From: a bacterium
Lineage (GTDB): Bacteria; Planctomycetota; UBA1135; UBA2386
DNA length: 64,000 nt
Direction: 5' to 3'
Assembly: GCA_030432695.1 (NCBI GenBank)
Contig: JAUILN010000001.1
Coordinates: forward strand, 186,001-250,000
Part shown: positions 17,394 through 24,344 of the stretch, piece after piece
How the letters are laid out: each line of letters opens with the position of its first letter
Position numbering within the stretch: position 1 is the first letter of the stretch
Program-made: the position numbers and the translations under genes
The notes under the pieces: generated by a model
Told to the model about the DNA's origin: nothing
Databases searched by the model: none
The model's input: only the letters and a program-made list of their open reading frames with translations

Positions 17394-17783
17394 GTGACCG
17401 AAGGGATCCGCATCCGCGCCGCCGCCCAGCCGGTCCCCGAGGAGTCCGATCCCGACCGCCCGCTCTACGTGTTCGCCTACCGCGTCAGGATGGTGAACGA
17501 GGGCGACGAGCCGGCGCGGCTGGAGTCGCGTCACTGGGTAGTGCTCGATGCCAACGGCGAACGGCGCGACGTGCGCGGACCGGGCGTCGTCGGCCAGTTC
17601 CCCTACCTCGAGCCGGGCGAGAGCTACGAGTACACCAGCCGCTGTCCGATGGCCACGTCGTGGGGGACCATGGAGGGTTCCTACCGCTTCCGTCGGACCG
17701 ACGGCTCGGCGTTCGACGTCGAGGTCGGACGCTTCTTCCTGGTCCACACCGCACCGACGATCGTCGAGCAGTTCAGTTCGTGA
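17394..17783 (+). CDS. apaG: ApaG/DUF525 domain protein
   Basis: 129 aa if started at GTG 17394, close to the ~125 aa of Escherichia coli ApaG. The fold signature is visible: YVFAYRVRMVNEG, LESRHWVVLDANGE, RGPGVVGQFPYLEPGESYEYTSRCPMATSWGTMEGSY, here read across several strands. ApaG is a small immunoglobulin-like protein whose biochemical role is unsettled. The open frame reaches back to 17250 but the upstream part has no family similarity; GTG 17370 is an alternative start. The TGA stop overlaps the GTG of the next gene by 3 nt (GTGA). Confidence 0.85.
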   Translation: MTEGIRIRAAAQPVPEESDPDRPLYVFAYRVRMVNEGDEPARLESRHWVVLDANGERRDVRGPGVVGQFPYLEPGESYEYTSRCPMATSWGTMEGSYRFRRTDGSAFDVEVGRFFLVHTAPTIVEQFSS

Positions 17784-18325
17784 GCGGATCAGGAGCTGGC
17801 GTCGGGGGGGCCGGGGCGGTGCGTGGCCGCGACCCTCGCGAGTTCCCGCTGCGTCCGATCGGGGTCTTCCGTTCGCCCTACAAGGTGCACGTCGGCACCC
17901 CGCGTCAGCCGCGCGCCGAGACCGGCGACCGCGACCTGCCGGGCCGCGTCGAGATCGAGCACGGCCTGCAGAACCTGCTGCAGGATCTCGACGGCTTCTC
18001 GCACATCTGGATCGTCAGCTGGTTCAACTACGCCTACGGCTGGAACGACCTGGTGCGGCCGCCTCGCGACCAGCAGAAGCGTGGCCTGTTCGCGACCCGC
18101 GCGCCGCACCGGCCGAACCCGATCGGTATCTCGGTCGTGGAGCTCCTGAAGGTCGAGAAGCGGGTGTTGCACGTCGGCGCGCACGATCTGCTCGACGGCA
18201 CGCCAGTGCTCGACGTGAAGCCCTACCTCGTCTACGCGGACTCGGTGCCGGACGCGCGGTGTGGGTGGGTCGATGCGCTCGGCGACGCGGCGGGCCCCGA
18301 TCATCGGGACTGGCAGCGGAGCTGA
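17780..18325 (+). CDS. trmO: tRNA (N6-threonylcarbamoyladenosine37-N6)-methyltransferase TrmO (TsaA family)
   Basis: 181 aa from the GTG overlapping the apaG stop. The TsaA/TrmO barrel is clear: LRPIGVFRSPYK at the start, then LDGFSHIWIVSWF and the family signature RAPHRPNPIGISVVELL, ending in GTPVLDVKPYLVYADSV. TrmO uses SAM to methylate t6A at position 37 of threonine tRNAs. A second in-frame GTG at 17819 would trim the poorly conserved first 13 residues. The last 21 nt including the stop are followed by a near-exact tandem copy in which the stop codon position reads AGA. Confidence 0.9.
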   Translation: MSGSGAGVGGAGAVRGRDPREFPLRPIGVFRSPYKVHVGTPRQPRAETGDRDLPGRVEIEHGLQNLLQDLDGFSHIWIVSWFNYAYGWNDLVRPPRDQQKRGLFATRAPHRPNPIGISVVELLKVEKRVLHVGAHDLLDGTPVLDVKPYLVYADSVPDARCGWVDALGDAAGPDHRDWQRS

Positions 18326-18346
18326 CGGGACTGGCAGCGCAGCAGA
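18305..18346 (+). repeat. 21-bp tandem duplication across the trmO stop
   Basis: The unit 18305-18325 (starting CGGGACTGGCAGCG and ending in the TGA stop) is repeated at 18326-18346 with two substitutions, one of which turns TGA into AGA. The duplication of seven codons lies just upstream of the blaI promoter. Confidence 0.8.
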
Positions 18347-18378
18347 AGCGCTCGGCAAACTCTCCCCGCAGGCGACGC

Positions 18379-18408
18379 TGGACACAGCTTCGACATCTGT
18401 CGTAGTTT
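18379..18408 (+). promoter_or_regulatory. blaI promoter (TGGACA, 18-bp spacer, TAGTTT)
   Basis: -35 TGGACA at 18379-18384 and -10 TAGTTT at 18403-18408 match the housekeeping sigma pattern with an 18-bp spacer. The -10 ends 9 nt before the blaI ATG, which would give a leaderless mRNA. The element sits inside the BlaI operator. Confidence 0.65.
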
Positions 18409-18426
18409 CTGTGACAGATGTCGAAG
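18388..18426. promoter_or_regulatory. Putative BlaI operator: paired GACA-NN-TGTC dyads overlapping start codon
   Basis: Perfect 14-bp inverted repeat CTTCGACATCTGTC (18388-18401) and GACAGATGTCGAAG (18413-18426), 11 nt apart. Each arm contains its own dyad GACA-NN-TGTC, similar to the BlaI/MecI half-site pair TACA-NN-TGTA; their centres are 21 bp, two helical turns, apart. The -10 lies between the dyads and the blaI ATG is within the right one, so repressor binding would block transcription of the whole operon. Confidence 0.8.
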
Positions 18427-18819
18427 TCGCCCGCGCCAGTCCTGCAGCTCAGCGATGCCGAGTGGACCGTGATGGACGCGGTCTGGGCGCTCGACGGCGA
18501 CGTGGTTCGCGCGCGCGAGGTGCTCGACGTCGTCGAGGCGTCGACCGGTTGGAGCTACTCCACGGTGAAGACGCTGCTCGGCCGTCTGGTCGAGAAGGGC
18601 GCGTTGACCGAGTCCAAGCGCGGCAACGTCAGCGTCTACGCGCCGAAGGTCACCCGCTCGCGGGCTCGCCGCTCGGCGCTCAGGGCCTTCGTCGACCGGG
18701 CTTTCGGCGGCACGGTCGGCTCGCTGATCCATCACCTGGTCGCCGAGGAGAAGCTGTCGCCGCGGCAGCGTGACGAGCTGCGGCGGCTGCTCGATGCGGA
18801 CCGGGAGGCAGGCTCGTGA
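18418..18819 (+). CDS. BlaI/MecI-family transcriptional repressor
   Basis: 133 aa, normal for the family. The winged-helix shows LSDAEWTVMDAVWALDGDVVRAREVLD and the recognition helix YSTVKTLLGRLVEKGAL, followed by a wing (KRGNVSVYAPKVTR) and a helical dimerisation domain. BlaI proteins repress their own operon until a membrane metalloprotease (BlaR1/MecR1) inactivates them; such a protease is encoded directly downstream with a GTGA overlap. The operator covers the start codon, indicating autoregulation. No beta-lactamase gene is in the operon, so the regulated function is probably not antibiotic resistance but a cell-envelope response. Confidence 0.92.
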   Translation: MSKSPAPVLQLSDAEWTVMDAVWALDGDVVRAREVLDVVEASTGWSYSTVKTLLGRLVEKGALTESKRGNVSVYAPKVTRSRARRSALRAFVDRAFGGTVGSLIHHLVAEEKLSPRQRDELRRLLDADREAGS

Positions 18820-19958
18820 ACGACTTGCTGCTCGGTGGCTTCACGTGGCTACTGCAGCGCGGCGTGGAGGTGCTGTGGTTGGCCGTCCCTGTGTGGCTGG
18901 TCGACCGGTCGTTCCGTCACCGTCTGTGGCCGGAGTTCCGCGAGTCGCTGTGGTGGGCCGTGGCCCTGACGTTGTGTCTGCCGTCCTGGGTGCCGGTCTG
19001 GTCGGGCCTCAGTCTCGAGTCGGTCGGAGTCGATGCGGGGTTGGCCGGCGCTTCCCGGAGCGTGGGCGCGAGTCTGCGGAGCGGGAACCTGTCCACGGCG
19101 GAGTTGCCGTCGCTGGGTGTGCTGCTGGCGTGGGTATGGATCGTCGGCGTCTTCCTCGGGCTGGTCCGGCTCGGTGTCGGGGCGTGGCGGGTTCGCAGCG
19201 CTCTCGCGTGGCGGGCCGAGCGGCCCGGCACCGAGCTGCGTGCTGCGCTGGCACGGGCAGCCGCGCGCGCCGGCCTGATGCGCGCGCCGCGGCTCAGGGT
19301 CGATCCCGGCGTGACGGGACCGTCGGTGGTCGGTGTGTTCCGGCCGTGCATCGTCGTGCCCAAGGAGTCGTCCGCGCGCGCGGCGCGCGACGCGTCGCTC
19401 GAGCTCGCCCTCCTGCACGAGTGCGTGCACCTGGCGCGTCGCGACCTGCTGCGCGGAGCCGCCTTCGAACTCGTCCGGTTGGTCCACTGGTTCCATCCGT
19501 TGGCCCACGCGTTGGCCCGAAGGGGACATGCGGCGCGCGAGTTGGCCTGCGACCGGCGGGTCGCCGAGCTGCTCGGAGCGGAGCGGGGGCGCTACCGCGA
19601 GACGGTCGCCGCCGCGGCCCGCGAACTGCTCGCCCGCCCGCCGCGGCGCGCGGCGCCGGGCGTCGCCTTCATCACTCCGGGCTCGATGATCGCCGAGCGG
19701 CTGCGCGCGCTGGGGCGCGAACTCCGCGTGCCGCGCGCGGTCCGCAAGATCACGGCGCTGTGCTGCGCCACCTGCGCGCTGTCGTGTTCGCTGTCGCTGG
19801 CTCGCGCGGTGCTGCCGACACCGATGCACGACAAGGCCCTGGAACTCCTGGAGACCGCCGACCAACCCGGCTGTCTGCAGCTCCGCTACGCGGTGCTCGG
19901 CGCGATGGCCGAGGCCGCCTCCTCCGCATCCGAAGATCTCCGAGAGTCGTCCCGATGA
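18816..19958 (+). CDS. M56 (BlaR1/MecR1-like) membrane metalloprotease
   Basis: 380 aa starting at a GTG that overlaps the blaI stop. Several membrane segments precede the catalytic motif LLHECVHLARRD (HExxH, H201 to H205), and LACDRRVAELL supplies the third-ligand region (ExxCD-type). A last hydrophobic segment (ALCCATCALSCSLSLARAVL) is followed by only about 60 residues. Known BlaR1 proteins carry an extracytoplasmic penicillin-binding sensor of ~250 residues at this end; it is missing here, so the input signal must differ. Expected role: cleave BlaI on signal. The stop overlaps the next start (ATGA). Confidence 0.9.
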   Translation: MNDLLLGGFTWLLQRGVEVLWLAVPVWLVDRSFRHRLWPEFRESLWWAVALTLCLPSWVPVWSGLSLESVGVDAGLAGASRSVGASLRSGNLSTAELPSLGVLLAWVWIVGVFLGLVRLGVGAWRVRSALAWRAERPGTELRAALARAAARAGLMRAPRLRVDPGVTGPSVVGVFRPCIVVPKESSARAARDASLELALLHECVHLARRDLLRGAAFELVRLVHWFHPLAHALARRGHAARELACDRRVAELLGAERGRYRETVAAAARELLARPPRRAAPGVAFITPGSMIAERLRALGRELRVPRAVRKITALCCATCALSCSLSLARAVLPTPMHDKALELLETADQPGCLQLRYAVLGAMAEAASSASEDLRESSR

Positions 19959-20596
19959 AGTCCGTCCTGCTCGTCTCCCTGCTCTGCGGCGCGGCCGCGC
20001 TGCCGTTCGCCTCGTCCGTGGTCCCCGCTGTCACCCCAGACCCGACTCCGGCCGTGCAGGATCCGGTCAAGCAGGACCCGCAGCCGTCCGCGCAGGACAT
20101 GGCCGCGATGATGGCCAAGGCGGCGAAGTTCACCCAGCCAGGGCCCAACCACGAGTTCCTGAAGCGGTTCCTCGGCAAGTGGGACTGCGAGCTGAAGATG
20201 ACCGGGATGCCTGGGGCCGGCGGGAAGATGGTCTCGACCGGCGAATGGCTGATCGAGGGTCGCGTGGTCCAGGTGCGCAGCGAGGGCAGCATGATGGGCA
20301 TGCCGCACGAGGGCTTCCTGATGATGGGCTACGACAACTTCAAGCAGAGCTTCGTGACCACGATGACCTCGTCGATGGACACCGCGATGCTGCGCTCGGA
20401 GGGTGACCTGACCCGCGACCAGAAGACGCTGATCACCTACGGGACGCTCGACGAGTACCTGACCGGCGAGCACGACAAGATGGTGAAGTACGTCTGGCGG
20501 TTCGTGTCCGACGACGAGATCGTCCAGGAGGTCCACGATCTGCCGATCGGCGAGACCGGCACCAAGGTCCTGGAGCTGCGCTTCACGCGGCAGTGA
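19955..20596 (+). CDS. Secreted DUF1579 family protein
   Basis: 213 aa. A signal peptide (MKSVLLVSLLCGAAALPFAS) and a Pro/Gln-rich spacer precede a DUF1579 domain recognised by HEFLKRFLGKWDCELKMTG, TGEWLIEGRVVQVRSEG and GYDNFKQSFVTTMTSS, a lipocalin-like beta barrel of unknown ligand. It is the third gene of the blaI operon, with a 4-nt overlap, and so may be the main output of the regulator or part of signal perception together with the sensor-less protease. Function not known. Confidence 0.85.
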   Translation: MKSVLLVSLLCGAAALPFASSVVPAVTPDPTPAVQDPVKQDPQPSAQDMAAMMAKAAKFTQPGPNHEFLKRFLGKWDCELKMTGMPGAGGKMVSTGEWLIEGRVVQVRSEGSMMGMPHEGFLMMGYDNFKQSFVTTMTSSMDTAMLRSEGDLTRDQKTLITYGTLDEYLTGEHDKMVKYVWRFVSDDEIVQEVHDLPIGETGTKVLELRFTRQ

Positions 20597-20617
20597 TCCA
20601 CCAGCACTCGACTCCGC

Positions 20618-20623
20618 AGGAGG
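20618..20623 (+). promoter_or_regulatory. Strong Shine-Dalgarno AGGAGG
   Basis: AGGAGG lies 7 nt before the ATG at 20631. A canonical Shine-Dalgarno is rare in this window, where most starts are coupled or leaderless, and it fixes this start. Confidence 0.8.
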
Positions 20624-20630
20624 ATCCGGG

Positions 20631-21107
20631 ATGGCTCCGCATCTGAAGATCGACACCTACGTCGCCGCCAGGCCCGAGCGGGTGTTCGCACTCGCGACCG
20701 ACTTCCCGAACGCGCCCGAGCGGGTGACCGGCATCACCGCGGTCGAGATGCTGACCGACGGACCCGTCGGCGTCGGCACGCGCTTCAAAGAGACCCGGAA
20801 ATTGTTCGGCAAGGAGGCCTCGGAGACGATGGAGGTCACCGCGTTCGAGCCGCCCTTGCGCTACGTGCTGGAGGCGCGGAGTCACGGTTCGCACTACGTC
20901 TCGGAACTGCGCTGCGAGTCGGACGGCGACGGGACGCGGTTCTCGATGACCTTCGAGGCGACGCCGCTGACCTTCATGGCGAAGGTCATGAGCGTCTTGA
21001 TGCGGCCGATGATCAAGATGATGGGCAAGGAGTGCCTGCGCGACCTCCAGGACATCGGCAAGGCGGCCGAGGCGGAGGCCGGAGCTGGGGACGCGACTTC
21101 GAGCTGA
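20631..21107 (+). CDS. SRPBCC (START-like) family protein
   Basis: 158 aa. The sequence has the layout of the polyketide-cyclase/dehydrase-like SRPBCC fold: KIDTYVAARPERVFALATDFPNAPERV at the N-terminus, VGVGTRFKETRK, TAFEPPLRYVLEAR and a long C-terminal helix from TFMAKVMSV. The fold makes a hydrophobic pocket for lipids or other small ligands; no specific function can be read. It follows the blaI operon by 34 bp on the same strand and may be co-transcribed with it, though its own strong ribosome-binding site makes it independent of coupling. Confidence 0.8.
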   Translation: MAPHLKIDTYVAARPERVFALATDFPNAPERVTGITAVEMLTDGPVGVGTRFKETRKLFGKEASETMEVTAFEPPLRYVLEARSHGSHYVSELRCESDGDGTRFSMTFEATPLTFMAKVMSVLMRPMIKMMGKECLRDLQDIGKAAEAEAGAGDATSS

Positions 21108-21148
21108 CCCGGCTGGCGTTCGATCGCCCGGCGCGCGATGCTGCCGGG

Positions 21149-21835
21149 ATGAACCGTCCCACCGAGGATCCCCGCGTCTGGATCGCCTTCGCCCACCCGC
21201 GCGAGGGGCGCGCGCTCGACGAGGAGCGTGGGCTGCGGATCCTGGAGCTCGGCGTCGGCAAAGTGGCGGCGGCGGTGAGTCTCTGCCACGCGCTCGACGC
21301 GGCGCGGCCGCTGCGGGTCGTGCTCGCGGGGATCTGCGGGGCCTATCCGGGTCGGCACGCCGGCGGTGAGCAGGTGCTCGAGGTCGGTGATGCCTGCGTG
21401 GTCCGCGAGAGCGTGTTCGGCGACGAGGGCCTGGAGGACGAGGACGGCTTCCACAGCCTCGCGGACCTGGACCTCGGCAGCGATGGCCCGTGGCCGACCG
21501 ATCCCGCGACCGCGCAGGCGTTGGCCGACGAGTTCGGCCTGCCGCTGGTCCGTTGTGCGACCGTGAGCACCTGCTCCGGGCGCGACGCGCGGTCGGCGGC
21601 GGTGAGTTCGCGGACCCGGGCCGACGTCGAGACCATGGAGTCGGCGGCGGTGGCGCAGGTCTGCGCGCGCTTCGAGGTGCCGCTGACCGAGATCCGGGTG
21701 GTCAGCAACTACACCGGCGACCGCGAACACGCGGCCTGGAGCCTGGCCGAGGCCGCCGACCGGGCGCAGGACCTGGTGATGCAGGCGTGGCGTGCCGGTC
21801 TGCTCGGCGAGCGCGTGGAGCTGGAGGGGGCGTGA
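21149..21835 (+). CDS. mqnB: Futalosine hydrolase (menaquinone biosynthesis)
   Basis: 228 aa of the nucleoside phosphorylase/hydrolase fold. The glycine-rich ILELGVGKVAAAVSL and RVVLAGICGAYPG form the nucleoside pocket, and VETMESAAVAQVCARFEVPLTEIRVVSNY carries the ribose-binding Glu-Ser of MTAN/futalosine hydrolases. MqnB removes hypoxanthine from futalosine to give dehypoxanthine futalosine. The identity is strengthened by mqnD, which starts inside its stop codon (GTGA). Start ATG 21149 is chosen because the WIAFAHPREG strand begins there. This shows the organism makes menaquinone by the futalosine route. Confidence 0.9.
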   Translation: MNRPTEDPRVWIAFAHPREGRALDEERGLRILELGVGKVAAAVSLCHALDAARPLRVVLAGICGAYPGRHAGGEQVLEVGDACVVRESVFGDEGLEDEDGFHSLADLDLGSDGPWPTDPATAQALADEFGLPLVRCATVSTCSGRDARSAAVSSRTRADVETMESAAVAQVCARFEVPLTEIRVVSNYTGDREHAAWSLAEAADRAQDLVMQAWRAGLLGERVELEGA

Positions 21836-22698
21836 GCGGCGGCGGCCGGCGACGGCTCGACTTCGGCTTCTCGCCCTGCCCGAACGACACCTTCGCATTC
21901 CATGCCGCGGTGCATGGCGAGCTGCCGGAGTTGCGCGGACTGCAGCTGATTCCGCACCTCGCCGACATCGAGGAGCTGAACCGTCGCGCGGTCGGCGACG
22001 ATCCGCTGCCCGTCACCAAGCTCAGCGTCGGCGCGTTGGCGCGGGTCTGCCATCGCTACGCGGTGTTGCCAGCCGGTGCGGCGCTGGGGCGGGGTGTCGG
22101 GCCCTTGGTGGTCGGGCGGCACGAGGTGCCGAATCGCGACGGCGTGCCGGCACTGCGTGGGCGGGTGGCGATCCCCGGAGTCGGCACCACCGCGTGGCTG
22201 CTGCTCCGCCTGCTGCTGCCGTGTGACGGCTTCGAGGCGGTGGAGCTGCGCTTCGATCGCATCCTGGGTGCCGTCGAACGCGGCGACGTCGACGCCGGGC
22301 TGATCATCCACGAGAGCCGCTTCACCTACGCGGACCACGGGCTGGAGAAGCTCTGCGACGTCGGTGAGCTTTGGGAGGCGCGGACCGGCTTGCCGCTGCC
22401 GCTCGGCCTGATCGCCGCGCGGCGCGACCTGGAGCCTGGCGTGCACCAGGCGCTGGGCCGAGCCCTGCGCGTGTCGGTCGAGCGGGCCTTCGCGGAGCCT
22501 GCCGCCTCGCGGGCCTGGGTGCGAGAGCACTCGCAGGAGATGAGCGACGCGGTCTGCGACCGGCACATCGCGCTCTACGTGAACGAGTTCTCGGTCGACC
22601 TCGGCGAGGAGGGGCGCGCCGCGCTCACCGAGCTGCTGGCGCGGGGGCGCGCGGCGGGTCTGCTCGCGGACGGTCCTGCGCCGTTCCGCGAGCGCTGA
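21832..22698 (+). CDS. mqnD: 1,4-dihydroxy-6-naphthoate synthase (menaquinone biosynthesis)
   Basis: 288 aa from a GTG overlapping the mqnB stop. The N-terminal FGFSPCPNDTFAFHA is the hallmark of MqnD, followed by PVTKLSVGALARV, RVAIPGVGTTAWLLLRLLLP and GLIIHESRFTYADHGLEKLCDVGELWE, all typical of this periplasmic-binding-protein-fold enzyme. It converts cyclic dehypoxanthine futalosine to 1,4-dihydroxy-6-naphthoate in the cytoplasm. MqnA, the related first enzyme, has a different start and lacks the SPCPNDT box. mqnA and mqnC are not in the window. Confidence 0.92.
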   Translation: MSGGGRRRLDFGFSPCPNDTFAFHAAVHGELPELRGLQLIPHLADIEELNRRAVGDDPLPVTKLSVGALARVCHRYAVLPAGAALGRGVGPLVVGRHEVPNRDGVPALRGRVAIPGVGTTAWLLLRLLLPCDGFEAVELRFDRILGAVERGDVDAGLIIHESRFTYADHGLEKLCDVGELWEARTGLPLPLGLIAARRDLEPGVHQALGRALRVSVERAFAEPAASRAWVREHSQEMSDAVCDRHIALYVNEFSVDLGEEGRAALTELLARGRAAGLLADGPAPFRER

Positions 22699-22738
22699 CT
22701 TCGTTCACCGACTCGTTGCCTTCACCTGCCCGCCGACT

Positions 22739-24214
22739 TCACTTGCCGGCGAGCTTGTCGGCGAACTTCGCCGGATCGGCGTCGAACTTGGCCTTGCAGT
22801 TGTTGCAGCAGAAGGCCACGAGGTTGCCCTGGTACTCGGAGGTGGCGGCGGGATCGATCGGCTTGCCGGAGACCGGGCAGGTGGCGTTGATCGGCGCCTT
22901 GGCGACCTCGATGCCGAGCTTGGCGAGGAACGGCTTGGGATCGGCGTCGAACTTGGCCTTGCAGTTGTTGCAGCAGAAGGCCACGAGGTTGCCCTGGTAC
23001 TCGGAGGTGGCGGCGGGATCGATCGGCTTGCCGGAGACCGGGCAGGTGGTGTTGATCGGCGCCTTGGCGACCTCGATACCGAGCTTGGCGAGGAACGGCT
23101 TGGGATCGGCGTCGAACTTGGCCTTGCAGTTGTTGCAGCAGAAGGCGACCCGCTGACCCTCGTAGATCGAGAAGGCGTTGGGGTCGATCGGCTTGCCGGA
23201 GACCGGGCACTCGGTGTTGATCGGTGCGGTGCCCTCGGCGACCGGTTCCGGGTCGTCGCCGCGGAGCATCGCCTCGGCGTCCTGGCCGCGGTCGATGCGC
23301 AGGCCGGGGAGCTGCTCGGCGAGCTTCGCCGCACCCTGGTCGGTGACCGCGGTCTGCCAGAGGTACAGCTTCGACAGCCGCTCCATGCCGTGGAGCGCGG
23401 CGAGGCCGGCATCGCTGACCTTGGTGCCGTAGAGATTCAGGTACTCGAGTTCGGCGAGCCCGGCGAGGTGCTTCAGGCCGGCGTCGCCGATGCCGGTGTT
23501 CGACAGGTCGAGACGGCGCAGGTGGGAGAGCTTCGCGAGCTGGGCGAGGCCTGCGTCGGTGACGCCGGTGCGCGCGAGGTCGAGCCAGACCAGCGCGGGC
23601 TCGGTGCCGTTCAGGGTCTCGAGTTCGGCGTCGCCGATCTTGGTGCCGAGCAGCGAGAAGTTGACCTCGATCGCCTGGGTGTTGGCGGCGATCCGCATCG
23701 CCAGCGCGTTGGTCTCGCGGACCTTGGCCAGCGCCTGCTCGATGGTCGCGTTCTGGGCGTCGCTGATCTCCGGCAGCGTGATGATCTCACGCTCCATCCG
23801 GCGCTTCTCGGCGGCCAGGATCGCCTCGTCGGCGCTGTCCGGCCAGTTGGCGCCCTGCTCGATCCAGCGGCGGATCAGCGCGATCTGCTCATCGGGCAGC
23901 TTGTCGCCGTCTTCCGGCATGATGTCCGGGTCGTCGGCGTCGAGGCTGATCCGCTCGTAGACCGGGCTGAAGTCCGGGTCCCCGGGGACGATCGACCAGA
24001 GATCCTCCTCGCCGGCGAAGACGTGCTGCTTCAGGTCGAGCCGCAGGTCGCCCTCCTGCTTCTTGGTGCCGTGGCACTTCACGCAGTGGTCCTGGAGGAT
24101 CGGCTGGATCTGCGTGACGAAGTCGACGCGGTCCGCAGGAGCTTCTTCCTGGGCGAAGGCGCCGGCGGTGGGGAGGACGCTCGCGGCGAGCGCGAGGAGC
24201 GGGAGGATGCGCAT
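22739..24214 (-). CDS. Secreted cytochrome c / leucine-rich-repeat protein with three CxxC metal-binding modules
   Basis: 491 aa with a signal peptide (cleavage near GAFAQ). Residues ~30-125 are a planctomycete-type cytochrome c domain: the haem motif CVKCHG and the later IMPEDGDKLPDEQ segment holding the axial Met. Residues ~195-310 are leucine-rich repeats of about 24 residues (LAQLAKLSHLRRLDLSNTGIGDAGL). Residues ~330-491 are three near-identical 55-residue modules, each with CPVSGKPID and FCCNNCKAKFDADP, a YHS/TRASH-like treble-clef metal site. The combination points to extracytoplasmic electron transfer or metal handling. The modules have been copied recently, as their DNA is almost identical. 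Confidence 0.88.
   Translation of the reverse strand: MRILPLLALAASVLPTAGAFAQEEAPADRVDFVTQIQPILQDHCVKCHGTKKQEGDLRLDLKQHVFAGEEDLWSIVPGDPDFSPVYERISLDADDPDIMPEDGDKLPDEQIALIRRWIEQGANWPDSADEAILAAEKRRMEREIITLPEISDAQNATIEQALAKVRETNALAMRIAANTQAIEVNFSLLGTKIGDAELETLNGTEPALVWLDLARTGVTDAGLAQLAKLSHLRRLDLSNTGIGDAGLKHLAGLAELEYLNLYGTKVSDAGLAALHGMERLSKLYLWQTAVTDQGAAKLAEQLPGLRIDRGQDAEAMLRGDDPEPVAEGTAPINTECPVSGKPIDPNAFSIYEGQRVAFCCNNCKAKFDADPKPFLAKLGIEVAKAPINTTCPVSGKPIDPAATSEYQGNLVAFCCNNCKAKFDADPKPFLAKLGIEVAKAPINATCPVSGKPIDPAATSEYQGNLVAFCCNNCKAKFDADPAKFADKLAGK
22742..23227 (-). repeat. Three 165-bp tandem repeats encoding 55-residue CxxC modules
   Basis: Units at 23063-23227, 22898-23062 and 22742-22897 (the last lacks three codons at its end). 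The period of 165 bp is exact, and the second and third units are nearly identical at DNA level, which implies recent unequal recombination or gene conversion. Confidence 0.92.
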
Positions 24215-24291
24215 GGGGCTGTCCGGGAGGGGCTGAACGGTCAGATGATCGCAGCCCGGGCCCGCGTCGTAAACCTCGGCCACCACGTCCC

Positions 24292-24332
24292 CGACTTTTA
24301 CAACCGGTGCCTGGCACGCGTTGTAAAAGTCG
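24292..24332. repeat. Palindromic repeat, copy 1
   Basis: Outer arms CGACTTTTACAAC and GTTGTAAAAGTCG (13 bp, perfect) surround an inner palindrome GTGCC-T-GGCAC with two mismatches between. It lies in the 130-bp spacer between two minus-strand genes. The GGTGCC-N-GGCAC core is shared with the copies at 25.9 and 27.7 kb while the arms differ. It resembles REP-type elements. Confidence 0.85.
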
Positions 24333-24344
24333 CGGCAGCGGGCC

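Noticed and set aside
13509-17747. 1412-codon minus-strand frame reaching to 17747
   Set aside because: Upstream of the membrane segment at 16520 the frame is Arg/His-rich without family sequence and runs antisense to the methyltransferase and apaG, both well supported. The upstream extension is an effect of high GC.
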